A stretch of DNA of 64,000 nt from Ignavibacteria bacterium (GTDB lineage: Bacteria > Bacteroidota > Ignavibacteria > Kapaibacteriales > Kapaibacteriaceae): positions 1-64,000 of the forward strand of contig JACPPD010000009.1 of NCBI GenBank assembly GCA_016191145.1. The letters are read 5' to 3'. Under the pieces are notes generated by a model. The model was not told where the DNA came from. It was given only the letters and a program-made list of their open reading frames with translations, and searched no databases. The first letter of the stretch is position 1, and every line of letters begins with the position of its first letter. Positions 55,253 to 64,000 of the stretch are shown here, piece after piece. The position numbers and the translations under genes were made by a program.

Positions 55253-57346
55253 CTACCGCCCCTCTGCTCTCTTCTTCTGGTGCTCCTGCACCATCTCTTC
55301 CTGAATGTTCTTGGGAATGGGTGTGTACTTTTTGAACTCCATCGAAAATTCACCCTTGCCCTGCGTAATAGATCGTAAATCTGTTGAATATCCGAACATT
55401 TCAGAAAGAGGAACTTCCGCCTCTACGGTAACATAGTTCATGTCGTTTTCAGTGCCGATGATGAGTCCGCGACGCTGATTGATCTGCCCAATCACAGTGC
55501 CCTGGAATTCCTCGGGGGCGCTTACTTCGAGCTTCATGATTGGTTCGAGAATAATTGGCTTGGCCTTTTCGTACGACTCACGAAATGCCATAATGGAGGC
55601 CGTCTTGAATGCCTGCTCCGAAGAATCCACGGGATGCGTTGCACCGTCGTTAATCGTTACCCGCACTCCAACAACTTTTTGTCCGATGAGTGAACCTTCC
55701 TGAATGGCTTCCTTAAACCCTTTGTCGCAAGCCGGGATGAATTCGCGCGGAATTACGCCCCCTACAATGTCATCCACGAATTCATACGTCTCCACCGCAT
55801 CAGAGGGAAGAGGCTCGATGAAGCCACCAACACGGCCAAACTGACCCGAACCGCCTGTCTGCTTTTTGTGTGTGTAGTTGAATTCAGCTCGACGTGAAAT
55901 GGTTTCGCGAAAGGCAACCTTCGGACGACCCACGACTATTTCTGTATTGTATTCGCGTTTGATCCGTTCGATGTATATATCAAGGTGTAGTTCACCCATG
56001 CCTTTGATGATTGTCTCGTTCGACTCTTCATCGCGGGTAACTCGAAACGTTGGATCTTCTTTAGTAAATCTATTTAACGCTTTGGAAAAATTCGAGAGGC
56101 CAGCTTTGTCCTTTGGCGCAACAGCAAGTTCGATAACTGGCTCGGGAACAAACATCGAAGTCATAGACAAATTCACGGTACCATCCGTAAACGTGTCTCC
56201 AGTTGCACAGTCTACACCGAACATTGCAACGATGTCGCCAGCCGAAGCAGATTCAATCTCGTGCATTTCCGCTGCATGCATCCGCACCAGCCGGGGAACT
56301 TTGATCTTCTTCCCTGTGGCTATGTTTACGATGCTGTCGCCCTTGCTCGCAGTCCCCTGGTAAACGCGCATGTACGTGAGTTGTCCGTACCGACCTTCCT
56401 CAAGTTTAAAGGCTAGCATGACAAGGGGCTTATCAGTGGCGCTTTCCAGAATAACCTTTTCTTCGTTATTATCAATATCCAGAGCTTCGTTTGTAATGTC
56501 GTAAGGGGCAGGTAAAAATTTACCAATGCCATCGAGCAACAACTGCACACCCTTGTTCTTGAATGCAGATCCGCAGAAAACTGGAGTCATTTGCATCGAC
56601 AGTGTTCCCTTACGAATGGCTGCAACCAGTTCATCGTTGTCTACGGCTTCATCCATCAGGAATTTTTCCATGAGGGCATCGTCGTAATCGGCTGCAACTT
56701 CTATGAGGCGGTGCCGCAACTGGTTGGCTCTTTCAACGAGATGCGCCGGAATCGGTTCGCGTTCAACATCCTCGCCAGCTTCGCCACGGAAGTAGACTGC
56801 TTCCATCGCAATCAAATCAATAACACCTTCGAGCTTGTCTTCCAAACCGATTGGATACGTTACGAACGCAGGGTTGTGTCCGAGTTTTTCTTTGAGCTGC
56901 TCCGCAACACGGTCTGGGTTCGCCCCCTGCCGATCGACCTTGTTTATGAAGGCTAGGCGAGGGACGCCATAGCGGCGCATCTGACGGTCCACAGTTATCG
57001 ACTGCGACTGAACGCCCGATACCGAACACAGAACAAGTACAGCGCCATCTAGTACACGCAGGGATCGCTCCACTTCGACTGTAAAATCTACGTGTCCCGG
57101 CGTATCAATAAGGTTGATGTTATAGTTGCCCCACGTGGTGTAGGTGGCCGCCGACTGAATGGTAATTCCTTTTTCGCGCTCAAGGTCCATAGAGTCCATC
57201 TTGGCGCCAACTCCATCCTTGCCCCTTACCTCGTGTATGGCGTGAATTTTCCCTGTATAAAAAAGAATGCGCTCGGATAACGTTGTCTTACCCGAGTCGA
57301 TGTGTGCAGAGATTCCGATGTTTCGTATGCGAGAGAGGTCAGACAT
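55253..57346 (-). CDS. second elongation factor G (spd/mitochondrial EFG1 type)
   Basis: A 697-residue EF-G paralogue: G1 [14 protein letters not shown], the [20 protein letters not shown] stretch and [13 protein letters not shown] switch I, then [20 protein letters not shown]. These are characteristic of mitochondrial EFG1 and the bacterial 'spd' EFG1 group (spirochaetes, planctomycetes, delta-proteobacteria). All five domains are complete (domain [22 protein letters not shown]). In lineages with such a pair, EFG1 is proposed to carry out translocation and EFG2 ribosome recycling. Stands alone on the minus strand. Confidence 0.93.
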   Translation of the reverse strand: MSDLSRIRNIGISAHIDSGKTTLSERILFYTGKIHAIHEVRGKDGVGAKMDSMDLEREKGITIQSAATYTTWGNYNINLIDTPGHVDFTVEVERSLRVLDGAVLVLCSVSGVQSQSITVDRQMRRYGVPRLAFINKVDRQGANPDRVAEQLKEKLGHNPAFVTYPIGLEDKLEGVIDLIAMEAVYFRGEAGEDVEREPIPAHLVERANQLRHRLIEVAADYDDALMEKFLMDEAVDNDELVAAIRKGTLSMQMTPVFCGSAFKNKGVQLLLDGIGKFLPAPYDITNEALDIDNNEEKVILESATDKPLVMLAFKLEEGRYGQLTYMRVYQGTASKGDSIVNIATGKKIKVPRLVRMHAAEMHEIESASAGDIVAMFGVDCATGDTFTDGTVNLSMTSMFVPEPVIELAVAPKDKAGLSNFSKALNRFTKEDPTFRVTRDEESNETIIKGMGELHLDIYIERIKREYNTEIVVGRPKVAFRETISRRAEFNYTHKKQTGGSGQFGRVGGFIEPLPSDAVETYEFVDDIVGGVIPREFIPACDKGFKEAIQEGSLIGQKVVGVRVTINDGATHPVDSSEQAFKTASIMAFRESYEKAKPIILEPIMKLEVSAPEEFQGTVIGQINQRRGLIIGTENDMNYVTVEAEVPLSEMFGYSTDLRSITQGKGEFSMEFKKYTPIPKNIQEEMVQEHQKKRAEGR

Positions 57347-57501
57347 TGCTACGTTCGTTGAAATAAAGACAACAAAGATAAGGGTTTTGTTTGGTTTTAA
57401 GTGCCGGTTGCCATGGCATGTAGTGGATCAATTTGAGATTCATCTGAAACTGAAACCACCAATGGTTTGTGTTGCAATAAGATAAGAGGTTGTTGATAAA
57501 G

Positions 57502-57588
57502 CTTACCCGGCAGCATACGTCTCCCGGCATCTTACCCGGCAGCATATGTCTCCCGGCATCTTACCCGGCAGCATATGTCTCCCGGCAA
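57502..57588 (-). repeat. 29-bp tandem repeat array C (GCCGGG family, reverse orientation)
   Basis: Exactly three units of CTTACCCGGCAGCATA(T/C)GTCTCCCGGCAT or close variants: the reverse complement of the unit in arrays A and B. It ends three bases from the stop codon of the MFS gene and lies upstream of the second EF-G gene. Confidence 0.92.
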
Positions 57589-57591
57589 CAT

Positions 57592-58815
57592 CTATTCGTT
57601 AAAATGCAGGGATCTCAGTTTCGGAGCCTTGACGGCAATGCCAATAACGACTGCAAGAACCATTACCCCACCGAAAACAACACTTGGTACAGCACCGAGG
57701 AAACGTGCAGCAACGCCACTCTCGAAAGAACCGACCTCATTAGACGAAGCAATGAACATCGTATTCGCTGCAGCTACACGGCCGCGCATTTCTTCAGGTG
57801 TATGAAGCTGCAGAATAGTATGTCGGACTACAACACTGAGTCCATCAAACGCGCCAACAAGAACGAGCAACCCAACGCTGAGCCAAAACGTTTCGCTAAG
57901 GGCAAAACCGATGGTAGCAATTCCAAAAGCAGTTACAGCCAGCAGAAGCTTCTTACCGGTATTACGGGATGGCGGGTGCACACTTAAAAAGGCCATCATG
58001 ATAACGGATCCGATGGAGGGGGCTGCCCGCAACACACCAAGACCGGATGCATCGGTATGCAAAATCTGATCGGCAAACACTGGTAGTATTGCTACCGCTC
58101 CACCGAACAATACAGCTAACATGTCCAACGATAAAGCTCCAAGAATCACCTGGTTGCGAATGATGAAACGCAAACCTTGCGTAACATCGGCAAGAAGATT
58201 GCCTTTCGTTCCATCCCCAACCGCCTGAACAATTGGAAGACCAATGACTCCAAATGCACCGACGATCATAAATGCAACAACCAGAATCGAGGCTACCAAT
58301 ACTCCCAATTGTCCGTAGATAATTCCCGCAAGCATCGGACCCACAACCATCGCCCCCTGCCAGAATCCACTCGACACGGCTGTAGCGCTGGGTAGGAGGT
58401 CGCGCGGAGTGATGGCTGCAAGCATTGAAAACATTGCGGGCGAATAGATACTGCGCGCAAAACCATTGATAATAATCATTGCAAGTATCAGGCCTACGGT
58501 TGCGGTAATGCCGAAGTAGCCGACGCTAATTGGCTGAACGAGCAAACCCGTGATGCACGCCGATACAAATACAAGCGCCGTTGCTACGACTATGGCACGT
58601 CGCTTTTCAATTTTATCTACTAAATACCCCATCGGCAGCGCCGCTCCGATTGCCGGCAAAGCTTCGGCCAGTCCAACCATGCCCAGAATGAGCGGATCCT
58701 TTGTCAGCTCATACAGTCGCCACGCAACCACAATTGCCTGCATGTGCCATCCGGTTGCGATAAAAAAACGGACGATGAGAAAGGAACGAAAGGCAGGTAA
58801 CTGAATGATGTTCAC
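57592..58815 (-). CDS. MFS transporter (EntS-like exporter)
   Basis: A 407-residue permease with about 12 hydrophobic helices. Signatures are WRLYELTKDPLILGMVGLAE near helix 1-2, LPMGYLVDKIEKRRAIVVAT as the motif A loop, and the second-half LHTPEEMRGRVAAANTMFI. These place it among the MFS_3/EntS-type exporters of siderophores or drugs. The substrate is unknown. It follows the beta-helix gene by 82 bp in the same direction. Confidence 0.85.
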   Translation of the reverse strand: MNIIQLPAFRSFLIVRFFIATGWHMQAIVVAWRLYELTKDPLILGMVGLAEALPAIGAALPMGYLVDKIEKRRAIVVATALVFVSACITGLLVQPISVGYFGITATVGLILAMIIINGFARSIYSPAMFSMLAAITPRDLLPSATAVSSGFWQGAMVVGPMLAGIIYGQLGVLVASILVVAFMIVGAFGVIGLPIVQAVGDGTKGNLLADVTQGLRFIIRNQVILGALSLDMLAVLFGGAVAILPVFADQILHTDASGLGVLRAAPSIGSVIMMAFLSVHPPSRNTGKKLLLAVTAFGIATIGFALSETFWLSVGLLVLVGAFDGLSVVVRHTILQLHTPEEMRGRVAAANTMFIASSNEVGSFESGVAARFLGAVPSVVFGGVMVLAVVIGIAVKAPKLRSLHFNE

Positions 58816-58897
58816 GTTAGTTATGATAGTTCTTACAAATATCTTAACGTCCCGTTTCCGACAGGAGAGGGGCTAGAGACTGGCGCACAGAACAAAA

Positions 58898-60943
58898 TTA
58901 TTGACTGACGATAAATGTTGCCCGCGAATTCGAGCTCCTTACCACATACATACCAGATGCCCACTGCGAAGTGTTAATGGTGAATGACGTGCCGATTGGA
59001 AGCGCCAGAACCACGTGGCCATTAACGTCAACGATCTGAAATGTTTCAGGGACTTCAGCGCTGATATGTAGAACATCTGAGGCGGGTTGAGGATGTGCAA
59101 CGATTCCGTGGACAGTTTCATCAAAACTCTCACCATCAGTAACGCTGGTTGAAATTTCCGGGAATCGAACATGATAACGCTCCCAAGTATCGGAACTCCA
59201 CTGACCAATCACTTCAAAAGTGTCTGTAAGGGGGCGGATAAACAAGCAATCGCCTTCCATGAGCTCAGCAGAAGTGAGAACTCTGCCATCACCGTCGGCA
59301 TCAAGCGTAGCAATTGCCACAGCTTCGTGCGATGAAATGATCCTGGTGCCACCAATTGGGATTGTCTTCAACACGGAATCGCGCGTGCGTTGAGTCTGCT
59401 CCCCACCACCCGAACCCCAGTATGAAACAACATTATATCTGCCCGTCATAAGCTCGGCTGTTTCCCAACATCTGCACACGGGGCTGGATTCAACATCTCC
59501 GATGGGAACGTTCAGCAAACGCTGACTGGCGCCTATTGTCCGCGATTGCTCACGACCTTCATAAATAAGATTACGACCTGGAAAGCACTCCGGTGAAGGG
59601 CCGGGATCTTTTTGAGACCAATCGGTTTTAGCATGACGGAAAAACAGAGTGAGTTCTCCCTTTAGTAATTCATCAAGCAACTCTGGCGGGCTTAGGCGTC
59701 CTCTACGCTGACGCTCATAAACACCAAGATCAATTTTACGGTCAACCAACCTTGGATTACCAATTGCATCGGTTTGACGAGTATTCACGAATGCATCTAT
59801 CACACCCGCATCGGCTACCGTTGAAAACGAAGACAACCGCAAGCCATCATCGTCCGTGCCATAGAATCCATCAGCTCCCGCTGGATTATCAATGTCTTCG
59901 AACTGTGGATCGTTCTGGTAGAATCCAAGATCGAAATCTTTCTCAATAAGGTTAGCAGTCGATGTAAGTGTATTTGTATCGTTGGCAAAATCTACATCGA
60001 CGTCAGCTACATGCTTCGCAGAATCTCCGATGTCTCCATTCCAGAAAATGCTATTCTGAATAGACCCTCCATGGAGATACGCAGAGAGTGAGTGTGCCGC
60101 TTCGGATTTCAGCGAATTTTTGGCGAACGTACAATTGGTTATGTATACGTATGCACGCTGAGTTGCAACAGCGCCGCCAAATCTCCCCACATTACCATAA
60201 AAAACACAGCTTGTAAACTGAGGAATTGCTGCTTGATTTTCGAGGCAAATAGCGCCTCCTAAACTGCCTGAGTTGTTAACAAAGAAGCACTGTCCAAACA
60301 ACATACCAAACCCATAACCTCCTGGATCTGCCTGACCTACAACATAAACTGCGCCGCCATTGTAAATACTTTGATTATTTATAAACACACAGTACTCGAC
60401 TCGCATTCGTCCCACTGCATCTATTATCATTGCGGCTCCTGAGCCTGTCGATGTATTATCACGAAATGTACAATTTCTGAAATGGGGCGCTCCACCGCTG
60501 ACAGAAACCGCGATGTTGTTAGCATTTTCGAATATCAATCCGTCAATACGCGTAAGCGAGTCGCAGCCAGCCACTGTTAGTATTCCAAATCGTGTACCCG
60601 TAGCTCTCAGAATCGTTGGGTTGCGATACCAATCCCGTCCCTCACGCTTGGTTTCGCCCCCTGTAAATCCACCATACATGCGAATACCAGACTTAGTTGA
60701 ATCAAGTTTGATTCCTGTACTCTGAACTTCGATAGTTCCTCGTGCAATCCATATTTCATCACCCGACTGCCATGCATCAATTGCACTTTGGAGATTGCGG
60801 TAGGGGGCGTTCCAGCTCTGTCCATCGCCGCCTGATTCGGCAATTGGGCTGACAAAAAGTGTGTCGGCTGCCAAGACATCGTTAAACAGCAAACCAATCG
60901 AGAATAGGAATATCGAAATGAATCGTTGCATGGGATTGTACAT
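58898..60943 (-). CDS. T9SS beta-helix protein fused to a histidine-phosphatase-like domain
   Basis: A 681-residue exported protein. The signal peptide is FISIFLFSIGLLFNDVLAAD. Residues about 30-410 form a right-handed parallel beta-helix (SPIAESGGDGQSWNAPYRNL; repeats such as GAPHFRNCTFRDNTSTGSGA and NGGAVYVVGQADPGG). Residues about 425-575 resemble the histidine phosphatase superfamily: FFRHAKTDW (RH motif), NLIYEGREQSRTIGASQRLL, SSPVCRCWETAELM and a second His in IISSHEAVAIATL. A T9SS sorting domain ends the protein. Surface or secreted dephosphorylation is plausible but unproven. Confidence 0.85.
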   Translation of the reverse strand: MYNPMQRFISIFLFSIGLLFNDVLAADTLFVSPIAESGGDGQSWNAPYRNLQSAIDAWQSGDEIWIARGTIEVQSTGIKLDSTKSGIRMYGGFTGGETKREGRDWYRNPTILRATGTRFGILTVAGCDSLTRIDGLIFENANNIAVSVSGGAPHFRNCTFRDNTSTGSGAAMIIDAVGRMRVEYCVFINNQSIYNGGAVYVVGQADPGGYGFGMLFGQCFFVNNSGSLGGAICLENQAAIPQFTSCVFYGNVGRFGGAVATQRAYVYITNCTFAKNSLKSEAAHSLSAYLHGGSIQNSIFWNGDIGDSAKHVADVDVDFANDTNTLTSTANLIEKDFDLGFYQNDPQFEDIDNPAGADGFYGTDDDGLRLSSFSTVADAGVIDAFVNTRQTDAIGNPRLVDRKIDLGVYERQRRGRLSPPELLDELLKGELTLFFRHAKTDWSQKDPGPSPECFPGRNLIYEGREQSRTIGASQRLLNVPIGDVESSPVCRCWETAELMTGRYNVVSYWGSGGGEQTQRTRDSVLKTIPIGGTRIISSHEAVAIATLDADGDGRVLTSAELMEGDCLFIRPLTDTFEVIGQWSSDTWERYHVRFPEISTSVTDGESFDETVHGIVAHPQPASDVLHISAEVPETFQIVDVNGHVVLALPIGTSFTINTSQWASGMYVVRSSNSRATFIVSQ

Positions 60944-61088
60944 TACAAACTTTTAAGACCATAATATATACTTTCAAACGATACCTAGCGAAATATAATA
61001 GCTAAATCCTAATCCCCTGTGGAACACATGGTTCGTCCTTTGTGTGAGAAAACACCTCGACATTCGGCGAGGGAGTGAGTGTGAGGTC

Positions 61089-61142
61089 AAAAAAAAACAA
61101 AAACAAAAACAAAAAGCCCCCTCTCCTTTCGGAGAGGGGGCT
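61089..61142 (-). terminator. rho-independent terminator of rpoC (CCCCCTCTCC hairpin)
   Basis: A perfect 12-bp stem AGCCCCCTCTCC / GGAGAGGGGGCT with loop GAAA on the minus strand (61115-61142) is followed by TTTTGTTTTTGTTTTTG and more T. It lies 27 bp after the rpoC stop. The same hairpin sequence family occurs inside the long direct repeats at 12258 and 17531. Confidence 0.9.
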
Positions 61143-61168
61143 GGAGGTGACGTTTCGAATGTGTTAGT

Positions 61169-64000
61169 TTACGCCAAGGCTTTTCGTCTGGGCGCCTTTC
61201 GTGCCGGCTGCTCTTCTTCCTCTTCGATAACCGTCGGAAGAATTGCATCGGCGCCGAAGATGTTGCCTACATCGGATGATACAAACATGTCCTGATACGA
61301 GCGCAATCCGGTACCTGCGGGAATGAGCTGACCAAGGATGATGTTTTCCTTCAGACCAAGTAAATGGTCGATCTTTGCAGCCGCAGACGCATCGGAAAGA
61401 ACACGCGTTGTTTCCTGGAACGAAGCTGCCGAGAGCCACGATTCTGTGGTAAGGGATGCCTGCGTAATACCGAGCAGAAGAGGCTCTCCAATTGCCGGTT
61501 CAGCCTTCTTGCTTTTTGCCGGTTCCTTTTCGCGCTTCTTCACTTCGTCGTTAACTTCTTTTAGTTTCCGCCGATCGATAATCTGACCAAGCTTGAGCTT
61601 GGAGTCTCCCTTATCTGTAACAACAACGCACGTCTTCAGGTGCTCATTTTCATCGTTGAATCTCAGACGGTCGATTTGATCCCCTTCAAGGAATCGTGAA
61701 TCGCCGCTTTCTGTGATCCTAACTTTTTGTAGCATCTGACGAACGATGACTTCGATATGCTTGTCGTTGATCTTCACACCCTGCATTCTGTATACTTCCT
61801 GAATTTCATTCACCAGGTACGATTGAACTTCGTTGATACCCTTGATGTGAAGGATGTCGTGAGGATTAATAGCACCTTCGGCAAGACGGTCGCCGGCGCG
61901 TACGAGGTCGCCTTCCTGGACGAGGACGTGACGTCCAATCGGCACCGAGTATTCGCGCTTCAGCTCGCCGTCGAGAGATGTAACGGTAATCACACGGGAA
62001 CCGCGCTTCGGCTTGTCGATGGAAACTATTCCATCGATTTCAGTGACTGCCGCGGGATTGGTGGGCGACCGCGCTTCAAACAATTCGGTTACGCGTGGCA
62101 AGCCCCCTGTAATATCTCGAAGTCTGCCAAGATCGCGAGGCATTTTAACGAGTTTAGCGCCAATTGCAACAGTATCGGAATCATCCACTACAATTTGTGC
62201 CCGTGTTGGGATGATGTATGATTGGATTAGCACTCCATCTTCGTCGACGATTTCAATTGCCGGACTCTTTGTCCTGTCGCGTGAATCTATAACGATTTTT
62301 GTGGTGTGTCCAGTCTGTTCGTCGATCGCTTCCTTAAATGTAAGATTTGAAATGAGGTCGCGATATCGGACACGCCCTGCTTTCTCTGTGATAATGACTG
62401 AGTTGTATGGATCCCATTCATACAGTGTGTCGCCTTTGGAAACCTTCTGGCCGTCGGTAACCTTCAGCTCTGCTCCATAAACAACGTCGTATTTGGTAAC
62501 CACGCGGTTGGAGCCCGGTTCTACGATGTTGATTACTCCTGCGCGAGAAACAACAACTTCTACATCTTCCTCGTCGCCAACAGTGATAACGGCGCGGATA
62601 TTCTCAAACTGTACTAAGCCATCAAACTTTGCATGTGCAGTGCTTTGCGATAGCGACAGCGAAGCTGTACCACCGGTGTGGAACGTCCGAAGAGTAAGCT
62701 GTGTGCCCGGCTCGCCAATAGACTGCGAAGCAATAGTTCCAACAGCTTCTCCGGTGTCTACAATATGCCCGGTGGCCATGTTTCTGCCGTAGCAGCGTGC
62801 GCACACACCTCTTCTGGATTCGCAGGTTAGCACAGACCGAATGGTAATTGCTTCAAGCGGCGATGCTTCTATGCGCTCTGCAACTTCTTCATCGATGATC
62901 TCACCTGCCTTGGCATAAACTTCGTTCGTAATTGGATCGATGATGTCGGTAAGCGAAGTACGGCCAAGGATGCGCTCCTTCAATGGCTCCTTAACATCCT
63001 CGCCATCTTTAAGTGCGCGCATTTCCACGCCGCGGATTGTACCGCAATCGAAATCGGAAATCACCACGTCTTGAGCAACGTCGTGAAGCCGTCGCGTCAG
63101 GTACCCTGCATCTGCAGTTTTTAGAGCAGTGTCTGCAAGACCTTTTCGTGCGCCGTGAGTGGAGATGAAGTACTCAAGATTACTGAGTCCTTCTTTAAAG
63201 TTTGATATAATCGGATTTTCAATCAGCTCTGCGCTCGATGCAGCAGCAGTCTTCTGTGGCTTTGCCATGAGACCGCGCATACCTGCAAGCTGACGTATCT
63301 GTTCTTTCGAACCTCGGGCCTGCGAGTCCATCATCATAAAGAATGTGTTGAAGCCCTGTTTGTGCGAAGCAAGTTCGCTGTAAAGCTTGTCTGCAACACG
63401 GTTCGTAGCCGTCGACCATGTGTCGATGATTTTGTTATATCTCTCACCTTCGGTGATAACACCGGAGTGATAGTAGTCTTCAATCTTGTCGACTTCCGCC
63501 TGCGCCTTTTCAATGATGGCAATTTTTTCGATGGGCACAACAACGTCGGCAATCGAAACAGACAATCCGCCGCGGGTAGCGGTTGCAAACCCGGCATCCT
63601 TCAGCTTGTCCAGGAATTCAACTGTCTTTGCCAGTCCGGCTTTGCGGAAACAGTCCGAAATAACCTGGCGCAGGCGCTTCTTGCCGAGCATCTCATTCAT
63701 GTAGCCGAGTTCAGAAGGTACAATCTGATTAAAGAGAACACGGCCTGTTGATGTTTCTACGTATTCTCCGTTAACACGAAGCTTGATTTTTGCATGCAGG
63801 TCTATATGACCTGTGTTGTATGCAACAATAACTTCATTAGACGATGCGAAAATTTTTCCTTCGCCCTTAGCTCCGCTGCGTGCCTTGGTGAGATAGTACA
63901 CACCAAGAACCATGTCCTGCGAGGGTACTGCAATAGGCTCACCATTTTGCGTGTGCATGATGTTGTGACTCGAAAGCATCAGCAGTAATGATTCGAGCTG
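61169..64000 (-). CDS. rpoC: RNA polymerase subunit beta', C-terminal part
   Basis: About 943 residues of beta', open through the right window edge (QLESLLLMLSSHNI at the edge, then NGEPIAVPSQDMVLGVYYL). Seen in order are MMDSQARGSKEQIRQLAGMR (bridge-helix region), the second zinc-binding CESRRGVCARCYGRNMATG, EAVGTIASQSIGEPGTQLTL (trigger loop) and ARSPTNPAAVTEIDG. The lineage-usual C-terminus ends with a Glu/Lys-rich tail EEEEEQPARKAPRRKALA. The catalytic NADFDGD motif lies outside the window. Confidence 0.97.
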   Translation of the reverse strand, partial: QLESLLLMLSSHNIMHTQNGEPIAVPSQDMVLGVYYLTKARSGAKGEGKIFASSNEVIVAYNTGHIDLHAKIKLRVNGEYVETSTGRVLFNQIVPSELGYMNEMLGKKRLRQVISDCFRKAGLAKTVEFLDKLKDAGFATATRGGLSVSIADVVVPIEKIAIIEKAQAEVDKIEDYYHSGVITEGERYNKIIDTWSTATNRVADKLYSELASHKQGFNTFFMMMDSQARGSKEQIRQLAGMRGLMAKPQKTAAASSAELIENPIISNFKEGLSNLEYFISTHGARKGLADTALKTADAGYLTRRLHDVAQDVVISDFDCGTIRGVEMRALKDGEDVKEPLKERILGRTSLTDIIDPITNEVYAKAGEIIDEEVAERIEASPLEAITIRSVLTCESRRGVCARCYGRNMATGHIVDTGEAVGTIASQSIGEPGTQLTLRTFHTGGTASLSLSQSTAHAKFDGLVQFENIRAVITVGDEEDVEVVVSRAGVINIVEPGSNRVVTKYDVVYGAELKVTDGQKVSKGDTLYEWDPYNSVIITEKAGRVRYRDLISNLTFKEAIDEQTGHTTKIVIDSRDRTKSPAIEIVDEDGVLIQSYIIPTRAQIVVDDSDTVAIGAKLVKMPRDLGRLRDITGGLPRVTELFEARSPTNPAAVTEIDGIVSIDKPKRGSRVITVTSLDGELKREYSVPIGRHVLVQEGDLVRAGDRLAEGAINPHDILHIKGINEVQSYLVNEIQEVYRMQGVKINDKHIEVIVRQMLQKVRITESGDSRFLEGDQIDRLRFNDENEHLKTCVVVTDKGDSKLKLGQIIDRRKLKEVNDEVKKREKEPAKSKKAEPAIGEPLLLGITQASLTTESWLSAASFQETTRVLSDASAAAKIDHLLGLKENIILGQLIPAGTGLRSYQDMFVSSDVGNIFGADAILPTVIEEEEEQPARKAPRRKALA

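Overview
This 64 kb window is bacterial chromosome. Several proteins carry C-terminal sorting domains like those of the type IX secretion system (T9SS). With a Bacteroidota-style lipoprotein, a HIRAN protein and a contiguous ribosomal superoperon, they point to the Bacteroidota/Chlorobiota (FCB) group. The accessory genes look more like the Ignavibacteria/Kapaibacteria side than classical Bacteroidia, but that placement is inference. Base composition is moderate, roughly 45-50% GC by eye.

Bases 1-11,700 hold mixed chromosomal genes. There is a broken adenine-specific DNA methyltransferase whose two reading frames meet at a nine-base A/T run. A HIRAN protein, a lipoprotein and a WYL regulator follow, then a Fic protein preceded by a cluster of three palindromes. 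A leftward operon encodes a DnaQ-like exonuclease fused to UvrC modules, MnmH (selenouridine synthase) and SelD. A lipoprotein, a quinone-oxidoreductase-like enzyme, RsmB and tRNA-Arg(CCG) complete the region. Bases 11,677-18,145 look like accessory DNA next to the tRNA: a truncated Nudix gene, a giant T9SS protein, an IS3-family remnant with recognisable ends and a CzcA fragment. Most of it lies between two near-identical direct repeats of about 255 bp.

Bases 18,146-31,482 hold a GT4 glycosyltransferase and GH130 pair, a desaturase, a divergent HxlR/DoxX pair, a class V aminotransferase, a TPR remnant, a SurA-like foldase, and an MFS transporter. They also hold a cobalamin riboswitch driving a T9SS-type beta-propeller that resembles the B12-capture protein BtuG. 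PAP2 phosphatase and purE follow.

Bases 31,479-51,026 are the complete leftward superoperon rpsL-rpsG-fusA-tuf-S10-spc-alpha, from rpsL to rplQ, with engB and purE downstream of a strong terminator. rpsD (S4) is missing from its usual place between rpsK and rpoA, where a GTGCCAGGT-type repeat sits instead. L36 is the cysteine-free form and L17 carries a long acidic tail.

Bases 51,027-61,168 are about 10 kb of accessory DNA separating rpsL from rpoC, genes that are usually adjacent. This block has palindromic and 29-bp tandem repeats, a NIPSNAP-like protein, a Cys-rich secreted protein with a T9SS propeller protein, a second EF-G of the spd/mitochondrial EFG1 type, an MFS transporter and a T9SS beta-helix protein fused to a histidine-phosphatase-like domain. 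The window ends inside rpoC. Repeat families recur across the window (29-bp GCCGGG arrays, GCCGGGTATC hairpins, CCCCCTCTCC hairpins, GTGCCAGG arrays), and the heptamer AGGGGGC/GCCCCCT is conspicuously frequent inside genes.
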